From Candidatus Bathyarchaeota archaeon (GTDB lineage: Archaea; Thermoproteota; Bathyarchaeia; Bathyarchaeales; Bathycorpusculaceae), in contig JAOZHW010000007.1 in assembly GCA_026014685.1 (NCBI GenBank), positions 310,001-374,000 on the forward strand: a DNA stretch of 64,000 bases, read 5' to 3'. The notes under the pieces were generated by a model. The model was not told the origin of the DNA and ran no database searches. It saw nothing but the letters and a program-made list of their open reading frames with translations. Every line of letters starts with the position of its first letter. The first letter of the stretch is position 1. Positions 35,327-43,162 of this stretch are shown piece by piece. The position numbers and the translations under genes are program-made.

Positions 35327-35401
35327 GTTGTAGTCGTAAGTTCCCTATGTTCCCCTAAGTGTAGGTTGCTTCGTGTATCTGTCCACCTTTACGACTACAA
35401 C
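35327..35401. repeat. Perfect 13-bp inverted repeat around a 49-base loop
   Basis: GTTGTAGTCGTAA at 35327-35339 is the exact reverse complement of TTACGACTACAAC at 35389-35401. It begins about 18 bases downstream of the htpX stop (35419, minus strand) and sits in the 294-base spacer before the zinc-ribbon gene. The loop itself can pair further (CCTA...TAGG). It may be a structured RNA, a terminator or a MITE-like remnant; the rest of the spacer holds no clear gene. Confidence 0.6.
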
Positions 35402-35418
35402 TCATCCTAAAAGGGGGT

Positions 35419-36477
35419 TTAGACGTGGCGGTACATTTGGTCATCAGTGTACTGTCCCGTATTCATTTCCTGCTCAATTTCCCGCAACAACATTATACGT
35501 TTGTAGGTTGGAGGGTGAGTTGCAAAGAGACTGTTCATCTGCACCCATGTATCATTAGCCTCCTTCTCCATGGCCAAACTGAGTTCACGCTCATTTAGAA
35601 CTCCATCATTGTCCAAGTCGTATTCGTCTTTCTTGCTCATAACACGCTTGATTTCCTGCTTTGCAGTAGCTGGATCACCGATGTAGAATGCACGGGCACC
35701 CTCAGGCGGCTTAGGTGAAATAGATAAACCATAAGTAATTTTTGCAAGACCACTCTGCAGACCATGCGGGGACCCCGTCAAATAAGCGGAGAAGGCGTCA
35801 GCGTAGTGTTCGCGAAGACGGCTTAGGCGCATGACGATAAGGAACGTCAAGATGTAGACTATGAACGCAACTATACCGATAACGATTAGGGCGGCGCCTG
35901 CGTTTCCTTCTTTTTGGTTCCGTCGCCCCCTGCTTGACATGGAGCTAATCATACCTGCACGTAACGCGGCTTGAGCGATGATGTATGCAATCAGCGGTAA
36001 AGCTGAAAGAACCGTCATAACTATGTAATCTTTGTGCTTGATGTGCCCCAGTTCATGAGCGATGACAGCCTCAATTTCCTGCTTGTTCAAGGTTCTAAGC
36101 AGCCCTTCATGTACGGCTAAGGTGGCGCTGCTGGTAGTTCTGCCAAACGTGAACGCGTTGGGCGAGTTGTCGGGCACGGTTGCCAGTTTGGGCATGGGTA
36201 ACCCGCTTTTTTGCGCCAACTCTTTAACCATGTTTTCAAGCCACGGATTTTCACCTGGCTTTAGATAATGTAGCCGTGTGGTTGCCGCGACTATGACTGG
36301 GCCGATGGCATACTGAAAGAGGATAAACAGTGCTGAGGCACCTAAAGCTACGAACAGCCCTGTGAATGTGTCTAATTCTAGGAAGTAGACGATGCCGAAG
36401 ACGAAGAGTCCAAAGATGAATGCTGATAGGAATATGGAGATTCCCATTGCGGCTTTAAGTTGTGACAGATTCGCCAA
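35419..36477 (-). CDS. htpX: HtpX-like M48 membrane metalloprotease with an EF-hand loop
   Basis: The active site HELGH lies at 141-145 with the third zinc ligand in 'REHYADAFSA' near 223, and there are four hydrophobic segments (10-35, 40-65, 150-175, 195-217). HtpX degrades misfolded membrane proteins. Unusually, residues 287-298 (D-L-D-N-D-G-V-L-N-E-R-E) match a 12-residue EF-hand calcium loop with acidic residues at positions 1, 3, 5 and 12, glycine at 6 and a hydrophobic at 8. This sits in the cytoplasmic C-terminal part and could make activity calcium dependent. Confidence 0.88.
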   Translation of the reverse strand: MANLSQLKAAMGISIFLSAFIFGLFVFGIVYFLELDTFTGLFVALGASALFILFQYAIGPVIVAATTRLHYLKPGENPWLENMVKELAQKSGLPMPKLATVPDNSPNAFTFGRTTSSATLAVHEGLLRTLNKQEIEAVIAHELGHIKHKDYIVMTVLSALPLIAYIIAQAALRAGMISSMSSRGRRNQKEGNAGAALIVIGIVAFIVYILTFLIVMRLSRLREHYADAFSAYLTGSPHGLQSGLAKITYGLSISPKPPEGARAFYIGDPATAKQEIKRVMSKKDEYDLDNDGVLNERELSLAMEKEANDTWVQMNSLFATHPPTYKRIMLLREIEQEMNTGQYTDDQMYRHV

Positions 36478-36594
36478 GTATTGCCCCTCTCAGTGCAATC
36501 CAGATTGTAGAACTAGAGATTAAGGTTTTTCCCAAAAAGAAGATTGAATCCTGCCCAGAAATCGACGCCTACGAATCGTCCAAATTGCGCCTTT

Positions 36595-36637
36595 CTTTAT
36601 ATAAGGGAGGGGAGGTAGACGCTGAGACGTCGCGTGG
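36595..36637 (+). promoter_or_regulatory. Dispersed TATA/purine-tract element, copy b
   Basis: The plus strand reads CTTTATATAAGGGAGGGG followed by AGGTAGACGCTGAGACGTCG and CGTGG. All 43 bases are identical to copy c at 50907-50949 on the opposite strand. It precedes no intact gene; a probable gene remnant lies about 110 bases downstream. The rest of the 36478-37006 gap holds nothing else convincing. Confidence 0.65.
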
Positions 36638-36746
36638 TTTTCATGTTTATTTTTTTGGTTAGTGAATTGTAAGTTGAACTTGTAGTTCAGGCTGATTGGA
36701 GTTCTTTTAGTTTGGCTTTGGTCATCGTTTGGTTAGTATTCCTCAG

Positions 36747-37010
36747 ATGGTGGTCGCGGTCTCGTTTGGCGTCGGCACCATTGTAGAAATTATACGTTAA
36801 GCGAGGGAGAATGAGGAGTTGAAAGAAAAAATTAAGAAAATCCAGAAAGCTAATCCAAGCTTAAACAGCTTCGGTGAAGGCATGGGGATAACTCGCTTTT
36901 TCTCTACACCACTCTGTCTTTTAGTTTTAAGTCAACTGATTAAATCCTTTCAAGAAAGCGTATACTTCGAGGAAGCCGCCTCAGTAAACCAAGTTTCGAA
37001 GGTAGCTTAG
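36747..37010 (+). pseudogene. Possible gene remnant interrupted by a TAA
   Basis: One frame reads a hydrophobic start (MVVAVSFGVGTIVEIIR), an in-frame TAA at 36798-36800, then a charged helical stretch (ARENEELKEKIKKIQKANPS) that would follow naturally after a membrane segment. The downstream part is open to 37010. This looks like a decayed small membrane/coiled-coil gene, but the segment is short and chance cannot be excluded. Confidence 0.28.
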
Positions 37011-37234
37011 GGCGAACAAACTCTGCAGACTAGTCGCCTCACAAGGGGCATAATCAAAAGTACGGTTGGTAAACCTACAGCGAACCCGATTAGCCACCCA
37101 AAAGTGAACCTCTCTAGAAACCCAGGTGTCCAGCCAGTCATAACTGTGGTCATTGTGAAAGTCATGGTTGTATCCATCACTATCATCATTAAGACCGCTG
37201 TGAGGGTGCCCGCGTATTTTGAGTTTAATTTCAT
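37007..37234 (-). CDS. DUF2798-like two-helix membrane protein
   Basis: The 75-residue protein has two membrane helices and the DUF2798 pattern 'TGWTPGFLERFTFGWLIGF' followed by 'PTVLLIMPLVRRLV'. The family is widespread in bacteria, of unknown role. Transfer from bacteria is possible. It is a single gene. Confidence 0.72.
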   Translation of the reverse strand: MKLNSKYAGTLTAVLMMIVMDTTMTFTMTTVMTGWTPGFLERFTFGWLIGFAVGLPTVLLIMPLVRRLVCRVCSP

Positions 37235-37356
37235 AGGTTGGCCCTTGTCTGCATTTTAGCTAACAAAAAAGATTTCGGCGACTAAAAAAGGTACTGTAGC
37301 GTTCGTGTTAGCTTAGGTTGACAAAGAAACCCGAAAAAAGGAAGCCACTGTTGGGG

Positions 37357-37809
37357 CTACATTGTACCTGATATCGTAATGCTGTTGCTAAAGACAGTTA
37401 TGCTGTTGTCTATAGATGAGGAAACAGTCAAAGTCAAGGTTGCTTGCAGCACCTGATTTGCACCCAGCACGGCGTTGTTGCGGTTCCACGTTATCGTTAT
37501 GTACTGTGAAGCTGTCTGGGGCGACCAGTTGCTTGTCGACATACTCAACGTTTCCGCGGCGTTGCCCGAGTTTTTTATGTAGAGTGTGTAGGTTGCTGAG
37601 GTTCCCGGTGAGAGATTGCCCCAGTTTATGTTTGTTGCTGTTTGTGTGCATGCGCTGTCAAGGTAGACTTCAACGTTTATGGTGGAGACGGTGCCGCTGG
37701 AGGAAATTGTTTTGCTGGTGTTTAGTACTCCATATGTGCCAGTTGCGACTGCGCCCAGAAGGATCGCTGCACAGAGGCCTGCCCAGAATACCTTCAATTC
37801 CAAGTTCAC
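37357..37809 (-). CDS. Secreted beta-sandwich protein
   Basis: The 150-residue protein has an N-terminal membrane/signal segment (VFWAGLCAAILLGAVATGTYG) and a body rich in Ser, Thr and Asn with strand periodicity ('TYTLYIKNSGNAAETLSMST', 'LQATLTLTVSSSIDNSITVF'). The pattern is that of an archaeal surface or pilin-like beta-sandwich, similar in style to TasA/camelysin-type proteins ('LSPGTSATYTLYIKNSGN'). A signal peptidase site near ATG-TYG is plausible. The function is unknown. Confidence 0.7.
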   Translation of the reverse strand: MNLELKVFWAGLCAAILLGAVATGTYGVLNTSKTISSSGTVSTINVEVYLDSACTQTATNINWGNLSPGTSATYTLYIKNSGNAAETLSMSTSNWSPQTASQYITITWNRNNAVLGANQVLQATLTLTVSSSIDNSITVFSNSITISGTM

Positions 37810-37994
37810 CTCATTGGCACAAATGTGTGAGGCTTCTTAGGTGTTGTCCGTCAGGTGAACTACACAAATATACCATTTGGCAGTCTAATGGTGCTTTTTT
37901 GGCGATATTTATATGCACAAAATTTATATTGAAAACAAACCCAATAGACAAACAAGGCGTAAACACATTTTTAAAACAATCAACGAGGAATAAA

Positions 37995-38345
37995 ATGAAC
38001 GACGTTGAACTCAGGGCAACCTTAGCTAAACTGGTTAAGCAAATAGAATGTATCGACGCCAAAATCAGTCAGATGCCTCAAGTTCAGATCCAAGTTTCCA
38101 GTCGTCTTTTGCCTACTTTGTTGGCGTTGCAGAAAATCGGGTCAGGAACCGCCACCCAAGTCAGCAGGATAACCCAGCGGTGCCGCGCCTTTGAAAGCAA
38201 AAACCTAAACGAACTCTGTCTCATGGGTGCTGTGACTAAAGAGAAGGTGGGGCACGAAAAGGTGTTCAAGGCCAAAACCGCAGTTGACCTCCTTAACGTC
38301 GAAGTGGTGCCTGCGAACATCAGATGTAGGTCTGTTCAACATTGA
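37995..38345 (+). CDS. Small helix-turn-helix-type regulator
   Basis: From ATG 37995 (GAGGA upstream) the protein is 116 residues: an N-terminal helix ('ELRATLAKLVKQIECIDAKI'), then a winged-helix-like core ('LLPTLLALQKIGSGTATQVS' and 'LNELCLMGAVTKEKVGHEKV'), as in archaeal MarR/ArsR-like regulators. A promoter (ATTTATATGCAC, around 37910) lies upstream. No target is evident. It is divergent from the secreted protein gene. Confidence 0.6.
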   Translation: MNDVELRATLAKLVKQIECIDAKISQMPQVQIQVSSRLLPTLLALQKIGSGTATQVSRITQRCRAFESKNLNELCLMGAVTKEKVGHEKVFKAKTAVDLLNVEVVPANIRCRSVQH

Positions 38346-38420
38346 ATTGCACAAAATCTTTAAAGAAACAGGTTAAATACACTGCATAACCTAACAGTTG
38401 TACAGTAATGGGTGGCTTGA

Positions 38421-38960
38421 TTGGTTAAAACTGCACTACTAACTCCAGCATATTTGTCAGTAGCTTGGGCATTGATGGTGAGTTACCAAATCTTCACACA
38501 AACAGCCGTAACAACCGTCGTTAATTCATTAGCAGTCTATGTCCCAGTGGTGGGGTTGTGGTTGGCTTCGAGAATCGACATGGTCATCTTCGTATACGCC
38601 TTCGCATGGGTCTTCGTCTTATCCTCAATCATTCCAACCCTGCTTTTGGGCAAAGAGCGAAGCGTCTTTGTGCAGTTCTTGGTCTGTTTAATCTTAACCC
38701 TGATGGGCTTCATCTTAATCGACGTCTTGGCAGGTTACGGCTTTAACCTAAACGACCCAGCCGCAGTCATGGCTAACCCCTATACGCAGCTATTTAGCAA
38801 CATATTCTTCGCTGCCTTCTACCTGTCGTTACCCTACATATTCATGCTTGCCATAGATGTACGGGGAAGGAAAAAGCGCAGACTACAGAATGACCGCGTA
38901 AAGAAACTAACTGAAGAATACTTTAAAGAAAAACCCAGCGACGCAACCACACAAACGTGA
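38421..38960 (+). CDS. Four-helix membrane protein
   Basis: The 179-residue protein has about four membrane helices (LSVAWALMVSYQIFTQTAV; IDMVIFVYAFAWVFVLSSII; VQFLVCLILTLMGFILIDVL; NIFFAAFYLSLPYIFMLAID) and a basic C-terminal tail. The start is TTG 38421. No family was recognised. It is not linked to the neighbouring minus-strand operon. Confidence 0.65.
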   Translation: MVKTALLTPAYLSVAWALMVSYQIFTQTAVTTVVNSLAVYVPVVGLWLASRIDMVIFVYAFAWVFVLSSIIPTLLLGKERSVFVQFLVCLILTLMGFILIDVLAGYGFNLNDPAAVMANPYTQLFSNIFFAAFYLSLPYIFMLAIDVRGRKKRRLQNDRVKKLTEEYFKEKPSDATTQT

Positions 38961-38968
38961 GGATTTTC

Positions 38969-39925
38969 TCAACTTAAACTCTTGTAAGTGAGCAATGTTC
39001 CGTCGGGTTCAAATTCTGCCTCAAAAAGGCCCGTGTAAACAGTAGTGCCCATTTCATCGCTGTTTTCGCCTCTTGCTGATAGCAGAATAGTTAACCCTTG
39101 ATAGTTGCCGACCTCGTTATAACCGATAGAAATTATTAATGCACTGATTTGCGAAGCGTTGGGCCGGTTTTGGTAGATGTCCACTCCCTGTTTTAAGAAT
39201 GAGGCAAGTCCTATGCGGTCAATTTGTTGGAATGTATCAACTGTGGATTGCAGTGTGTACCTTTTGGTTTGGGGTATTCTGGGGAAGAAGCTTTCCATCA
39301 TGTTGCCAACACTCGTGCGGTATGGTTTTCCTTCGATGTTGCCTATGGTTACTTCAGAATTTGTGTCTGTAGTTCGGAAGGTCCAGGTCAACCATCCATG
39401 GTTGGGGTAAGCGCAGATTCTCAGTTTTTCAAAAGTTGCCGAGTTAAGATGATTTGCTTGTAGCAAACGGAAATTTTCTGACTGCTCAACGTTTTGCAGA
39501 TACTCGGTTAACGAGGCGTTGAGTAATGAGGGATAACTAAGCTGAGGTACAGTTGTAATTGTAAATCCTGACGTTTCAAATACCAAAAACTGTAAACAGG
39601 CAAAGATTAACACAAGACCAAGAAGACAAAACGCGGATTTTCTCAAGAATATAGCTGCTTGTTTGTAGTTTGTTCGGTCGACTATAAACCAAAAAATCCC
39701 CGCTATTGCTGTTGAGACGACTAAGGCTGTTTGGATAGTTGAAAAAGCAAATAACAAAGTGAAAACTGCACTATACATTGCAGCATTAGTGAGGATTCTT
39801 CTGACAGGGTTAGGCAGCGATTTATGCCCTCTGGGTCTTCGTAGTGTGCTGCTTTGAAGTGGCATCTTCGTTTCCTGTGGGAACCAGCCTCTAACTTGCT
39901 TTTCTATTTCTTTAGTGTTTTTCAT
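38969..39925 (-). CDS. Membrane protein with RGWFPQE motif (operon gene 3)
   Basis: The 318-residue protein begins with a cytoplasmic stretch containing 'VRGWFPQETKMPL', then two or three membrane helices (residues 47-75 and about 95-115), then a soluble beta-rich domain outside. It shares the RGWFPQE motif with the next gene upstream in the same operon. No catalytic motif is visible. Its ATG overlaps the stop of the preceding gene by four bases. Confidence 0.68.
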   Translation of the reverse strand: MKNTKEIEKQVRGWFPQETKMPLQSSTLRRPRGHKSLPNPVRRILTNAAMYSAVFTLLFAFSTIQTALVVSTAIAGIFWFIVDRTNYKQAAIFLRKSAFCLLGLVLIFACLQFLVFETSGFTITTVPQLSYPSLLNASLTEYLQNVEQSENFRLLQANHLNSATFEKLRICAYPNHGWLTWTFRTTDTNSEVTIGNIEGKPYRTSVGNMMESFFPRIPQTKRYTLQSTVDTFQQIDRIGLASFLKQGVDIYQNRPNASQISALIISIGYNEVGNYQGLTILLSARGENSDEMGTTVYTGLFEAEFEPDGTLLTYKSLS

Positions 39926-40764
39926 GCTTTCAGCTCTTGATAAGCTATTTTCTTTGTGCTAGAACCCGGATGGCTTCTACCTATATTTACTAACGAAATG
40001 ACAAAAACCCCCAACAAACTCAATATACCTGCAGCGAGAACGATGTTACCGATGTCTCGATAAGGGTATCTTATGATGTATCCGCTTTGAGCTCCATTAA
40101 TAGGCGTCTCTATAGTAAAGGAGGATGCGCCTGCATTACTGGCATTACAGTATAAGGTGAAAACGACGCCTGAAACTAAAGGTTGTAAACTTACCGGACC
40201 CGGTTCAAAGGGTGGTGTCAGGTCAAATACGCTAAAGAGTAAAGCTGGTTTTTTAGACGCGTCAGGCCTAAACATGCCTGTCTGATTGAATTCTTCTGGT
40301 GTGTACGCTTTTAAAGTGGTGTTGTAGCGAGCATACCTTAACGTAGTAACGTATACTCCAGAACTAATGTTTCCAGGCTCGTTAAGATACACAAACAGCG
40401 TGTTAACCCTGTTAGCTGGACCAAGCACACTTTCTTGCAATGGCGGCGAAATGAAGAGGTGAATAGAACAATTATAGAGAGTTCCATCAATCTGAACGGG
40501 ATCATGATAAGTTACGCTATTTATAGGCAAAGAATAGGTACCTTTAATTGTAGAAACTGAGGTTAGAAGTAATCCACCAAGTATAAGACAGATAGATAAA
40601 ACCACAGCAACCAACTGGGCCACATTAATGGTTAATTTACTTCTTATGCGTTCGAGTTTTACGGGGTTTGTTTTAAGATGAAGTTTCATTTGCTTGTTTG
40701 GACTAAGAGGTTCCTGTGGAAACCAGCCTCTGATGAGAGATGCGAGTTTTCCTCTGAAAGTCAT
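39922..40764 (-). CDS. Membrane protein with RGWFPQE motif (operon gene 2)
   Basis: The 280-residue protein starts 'MTFRGKLASLIRGWFPQEPL', then has a membrane helix (about 50-72), a large extracytoplasmic beta-rich domain and a second helix near residue 240-262. The motif RGWFPQEP resembles a short N-terminal signature I associate with archaeal membrane proteins of unknown function. It overlaps the upstream regulator gene by four bases (ATGA) and the downstream gene by four bases. Confidence 0.68.
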   Translation of the reverse strand: MTFRGKLASLIRGWFPQEPLSPNKQMKLHLKTNPVKLERIRSKLTINVAQLVAVVLSICLILGGLLLTSVSTIKGTYSLPINSVTYHDPVQIDGTLYNCSIHLFISPPLQESVLGPANRVNTLFVYLNEPGNISSGVYVTTLRYARYNTTLKAYTPEEFNQTGMFRPDASKKPALLFSVFDLTPPFEPGPVSLQPLVSGVVFTLYCNASNAGASSFTIETPINGAQSGYIIRYPYRDIGNIVLAAGILSLLGVFVISLVNIGRSHPGSSTKKIAYQELKA

Positions 40765-41240
40765 TCCTTCAACTCCGGCATCAATTTAGAGAATACTTGA
40801 TGTGCTAACTTGGCTGGGTGAATATTTTCAGCGTTGGGAATTTCTATGCCTCTTTCTTTTGCTATGTCGATTAGGTATTGTTTTGTTTGGTTGAGGAAGG
40901 CTGGGTCGGTGACTTCTTCGGGGTTTGGGTGCCAGTACCAGACTTTTATTCCGTGGGTGGTTGTGTAGGTGATGATGGCTTTCTTTTTGAGTGCAGGGTG
41001 ATATCCTAAGAGGATGGCTTGTTGGGGGTTGAGTTTGGTTACTTGGAGGTCGTTTACTGCGGCGACTTCTAGGAGGGTGGTGGCGAGTTTTGTTTGGGCT
41101 GTGTGGCGGGTTTGGTTGACGTATTGGCGGGTGGTTTTGAGTTTTTCGGCGATGCTGCTTACTGTGAGGCCGCTACTTAGGAGGGCCCAGATGGTTTTTT
41201 GGCTTTGACTCAGCGGTGAGGATACGGAACAACTGGACAT
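40761..41240 (-). CDS. HTH regulator with unknown C-terminal domain (operon gene 1)
   Basis: Residues 8-50 form a helix-turn-helix of the LuxR/sigma-4-like type ('SQSQKTIWALLSSGLTVSSI', 'AEKLKTTRQYVNQTRHTAQT'). The C-terminal 100 residues contain 'ITYTTTHGIKVWYWHPNPEE', which I do not recognise. The gene leads an operon with two membrane proteins sharing an RGWFPQE motif, so it may be their dedicated regulator or be sequestered by them. Confidence 0.68.
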   Translation of the reverse strand: MSSCSVSSPLSQSQKTIWALLSSGLTVSSIAEKLKTTRQYVNQTRHTAQTKLATTLLEVAAVNDLQVTKLNPQQAILLGYHPALKKKAIITYTTTHGIKVWYWHPNPEEVTDPAFLNQTKQYLIDIAKERGIEIPNAENIHPAKLAHQVFSKLMPELKE

Positions 41241-41432
41241 AACAACATCTGTAAATAATTCAGTGTTTACAAATATTTATAACTTTCCAAAAACAACAGT
41301 CCCCAAACGCCGCACCAACCAAAGCAGTAACTTTACAAACATGCAAAAACCAACCGAGGGTCTTCTTTGGCAGGTTTATCTAAACAGTTATATTCGCCCC
41401 GCCCCACCCATTTAATTGGTGAATTATTTCTA

Positions 41433-41717
41433 ATGGAATTCTCCAAAGTTTCTGGAACCAAAACCGACCACAAAGTAACCATATACGCCCTCAGCACCTG
41501 TGTCTGGTGCAAACTAACCAAACAATTCCTAAGCGACAACGGCGTCGCCTACGAATTCGTAGACGTAGACCTCCTCGACGAAACCGACAAAAGAAAAGTA
41601 CACGAAACCATCCTAACCAGAGGCGGCAGCCTAAGTTACCCAACTACAATTGTGGACGACAAAAAAATCATCACAGGCTTCCGAAAAGACCAACTCAAAG
41701 AGGCACTTGGAATTTGA
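41433..41717 (+). CDS. Glutaredoxin-like protein
   Basis: The 94-residue protein has the redox motif C23-V-W-C26 in 'VTIYALSTCVWCKLTKQFL', the cis-proline in 'LSYPTTIVDD' and the C-terminal 'ITGFRKDQLKEAL', a standard glutaredoxin/thioredoxin-like fold. I use ATG 41433. Its TGA overlaps the TTG start of the ferredoxin-thioredoxin reductase-type gene, so both are translated together and probably form a thiol-reducing pair. Confidence 0.88.
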   Translation: MEFSKVSGTKTDHKVTIYALSTCVWCKLTKQFLSDNGVAYEFVDVDLLDETDKRKVHETILTRGGSLSYPTTIVDDKKIITGFRKDQLKEALGI

Positions 41718-42289
41718 CCCCACTAACCATAGATTTTGTGCGAAAACGCGCCGAAGCCGACGCCAAAACCTACGGTTACTACCTAACACCCCAACAAGAC
41801 CTACTCCAAATGTTTCTTGAAGGATTAAAAGCCAACGAAGAAAGATACGGATATCCGGTTTGCCCTTGCAGACTTGGCACAGGCAACATAGACCTTGACC
41901 GAGACATCATCTGCCCCTGCGACTACCGCGACCCCGACGTAGCCGAATACGGCTCATGCTACTGCCGCCTATACGTCACCAAAGCAGTCTACGAAAGCCA
42001 AAACCTCCCCGAAGTTCCAGAGCGCCGTCCCCAAGAAAAAATCGCACGCGCATACGGAGTGCCAACAGCGGCGCCTCAAGTACCTCAGCAGTTCACTGTG
42101 GCACCGACACCTGAAACATCAAAACCTCAACCACCACCAAAACAGCCTGCAGTCAAAAAGAAACTGTGGTACTGCAAACAATGCGGCTACGTGGTGTACC
42201 GTGAAGACCCGCCCTACATCTGCCCGATCTGTAAGGCTAAACGGGAAATCTTTGCAGAAATAGATGCCAAAGTGGAGTTAAACGGTTAA
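41714..42289 (+). CDS. Ferredoxin-thioredoxin reductase catalytic chain fused to rubredoxin-like domain
   Basis: The N-terminal half shows the FTR cysteine pattern C50-P-C52, C67-P-C69 and C82-Y-C84 ('CPCRLG', 'CPCDYRDPD', 'CYCRLY'), which binds a 4Fe-4S cluster next to a redox disulphide. A Pro/Gln linker (about 115-145) leads to a rubredoxin-like iron site with C154-KQ-C157 and C170-PI-C173. FTR reduces thioredoxins with ferredoxin electrons; the built-in rubredoxin may be the electron feed. The TTG start overlaps the glutaredoxin stop. Confidence 0.88.
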   Translation: MTPLTIDFVRKRAEADAKTYGYYLTPQQDLLQMFLEGLKANEERYGYPVCPCRLGTGNIDLDRDIICPCDYRDPDVAEYGSCYCRLYVTKAVYESQNLPEVPERRPQEKIARAYGVPTAAPQVPQQFTVAPTPETSKPQPPPKQPAVKKKLWYCKQCGYVVYREDPPYICPICKAKREIFAEIDAKVELNG

Positions 42290-42439
42290 CTACCGTTCCA
42301 CTTGGATTTCGATTTTTTTCCAGTCTTCGCGGACGCCTTTTAGAGTTGTTACTGCACCCGTTACGGTGCCGTTGAGGATGCTTTCAACAAAGTCGTTTAG
42401 GGGAATAACTTTTCCATCTACCTTTAATTGCAAACCCAT
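42290..42439 (-). CDS. Small conserved-looking protein
   Basis: The 49-residue product ('MGLQLKVDGKVIPLNDFVES', then 'GTVTGAVTTLKGVREDWKK') is a compact alpha/beta sequence with no Cys. The GGTGA seven bases before ATG 42439 favours this start over the longer frame to 42472. It is convergent with the FTR gene (adjacent stops). The pattern recalls small archaeal proteins of unknown role. Confidence 0.6.
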   Translation of the reverse strand: MGLQLKVDGKVIPLNDFVESILNGTVTGAVTTLKGVREDWKKIEIQVER

Positions 42440-42524
42440 CAGTTTCACCTTAACAGTAAGGTAGCTTGCCAAAGCAAAAAAGCTTATCGAAAAAGCGGAC
42501 GGAAAGTTGATTTAAAAAATTTGG

Positions 42525-42677
42525 TTAAGAAAATTGGGAGTGATTGAGGTTATGCCTGAACCTGTAGGTGTGGTTGTGATTTTTCATGTTGTCTCCGGTT
42601 TTCCTTGGTTTGAGGGTGTAGTTGGCGAAGACCTCTTTGGAGTTTGCTAGGGCGTTTAGGTTTAGGGTGGTTTCCAT
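42525..42677 (-). CDS. Micro-ORF P4, 50 residues
   Basis: ATG 42677 is preceded by GGAG nine bases upstream (GGAGAAAAAACAAC). The peptide begins METTLNLNALANSKEVFANY and ends with an Asn/His-rich stretch (NHNHTYRFRHNLNH). Its GGAG overlaps the stop of the micro-ORF before it. No homologue is known to me. A signal-like ribosome site and its position in a row of small frames make it worth a test. Confidence 0.4.
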   Translation of the reverse strand: METTLNLNALANSKEVFANYTLKPRKTGDNMKNHNHTYRFRHNLNHSQFS

Positions 42678-42690
42678 GTTGTTTTTTCTC

Positions 42691-42765
42691 CTATGGGTTT
42701 AGGGCTGTTGTGCAGCCGGCCAGTTTCTCTGGCATTTTTAGGTTTTTCTTGTTTTCCACACTCAT
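42691..42765 (-). CDS. Micro-ORF P3, 24 residues
   Basis: ATG 42765, preceded by GTTGGTG and a TATA-like box (AATTATATATAG, near 42807-42818), encodes a basic peptide beginning MSVENKKNLKMPEKLAG with one Cys. Its TAG is followed at once by the ribosome site of micro-ORF P4. Such a short frame could be a leader peptide or chance. Confidence 0.35.
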   Translation of the reverse strand: MSVENKKNLKMPEKLAGCTTALNP

Positions 42766-42806
42766 GTTTTTACACCAACTTTTCGTGAAACAATATAATA
42801 GTTACA

Positions 42807-42820
42807 ATCTATATATAATT
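42807..42820 (-). promoter_or_regulatory. TATA box for the micro-ORF pair P3/P4
   Basis: On the minus strand AATTATATATAG lies about 45-50 bases before ATG 42765, a normal promoter distance. Confidence 0.4.
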
Positions 42821-42944
42821 AGTTGAGAATAATTCATAAAAGTTAAGAATACATCAGTAAAACTACAAGCATATATTTACAGAACTGCCTTAAAAAGACG
42901 CCTAAAGTAACTCCTAAAACAAACATGCCGAACTCAGCAACTTT

Positions 42945-42959
42945 TCCCAAAAGGGGGCA
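42945..42959 (-). terminator. Probable terminator hairpin after micro-ORF P1
   Basis: CCCCCTTTTGGG forms a short stem just downstream of the P1 stop (42964). The stem is short and the U-run is weak, so it is only a candidate. Confidence 0.3.
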
Positions 42960-42963
42960 AGTT

Positions 42964-43062
42964 CTAAAGTTCGGATTTCTCTGCCAAGCTTTTGGCCAAA
43001 ATTATCTCGCTAGCGAAGTAACCCACTACCAAGACGATTAAGCCTAAACCGATGGCTAACAT
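42964..43062 (-). CDS. Micro-ORF P1, single-pass membrane peptide, 32 residues
   Basis: ATG 43062 (AAGGTTGA about seven bases upstream) encodes a peptide with one strong membrane helix (MLAIGLGLIVLVVGYFASEI) and a charged tail (AKSLAEKSEL). A clear AT-rich promoter region (TATATTTATATTTAA, around 43100) precedes it. Small single-pass peptides of this size often modulate membrane complexes. It lies downstream of the RHH regulator and of a perfect palindrome. Confidence 0.45.
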   Translation of the reverse strand: MLAIGLGLIVLVVGYFASEIILAKSLAEKSEL

Positions 43063-43162
43063 AGTAATCAACCTTTATCACCAGTATTCCATATTTGTTT
43101 AATTAAATATAAATATAGTTAAGATATGTTCATAAAAATTAAGAAAAAATAAACGTATGATA

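Noticed and set aside
42843-42926. 27-residue hydrophobic frame on the minus strand between micro-ORFs P1 and P3
   Set aside because: It has no ribosome site and no promoter of its own, and a terminator-like stem precedes it, so it is likely chance.
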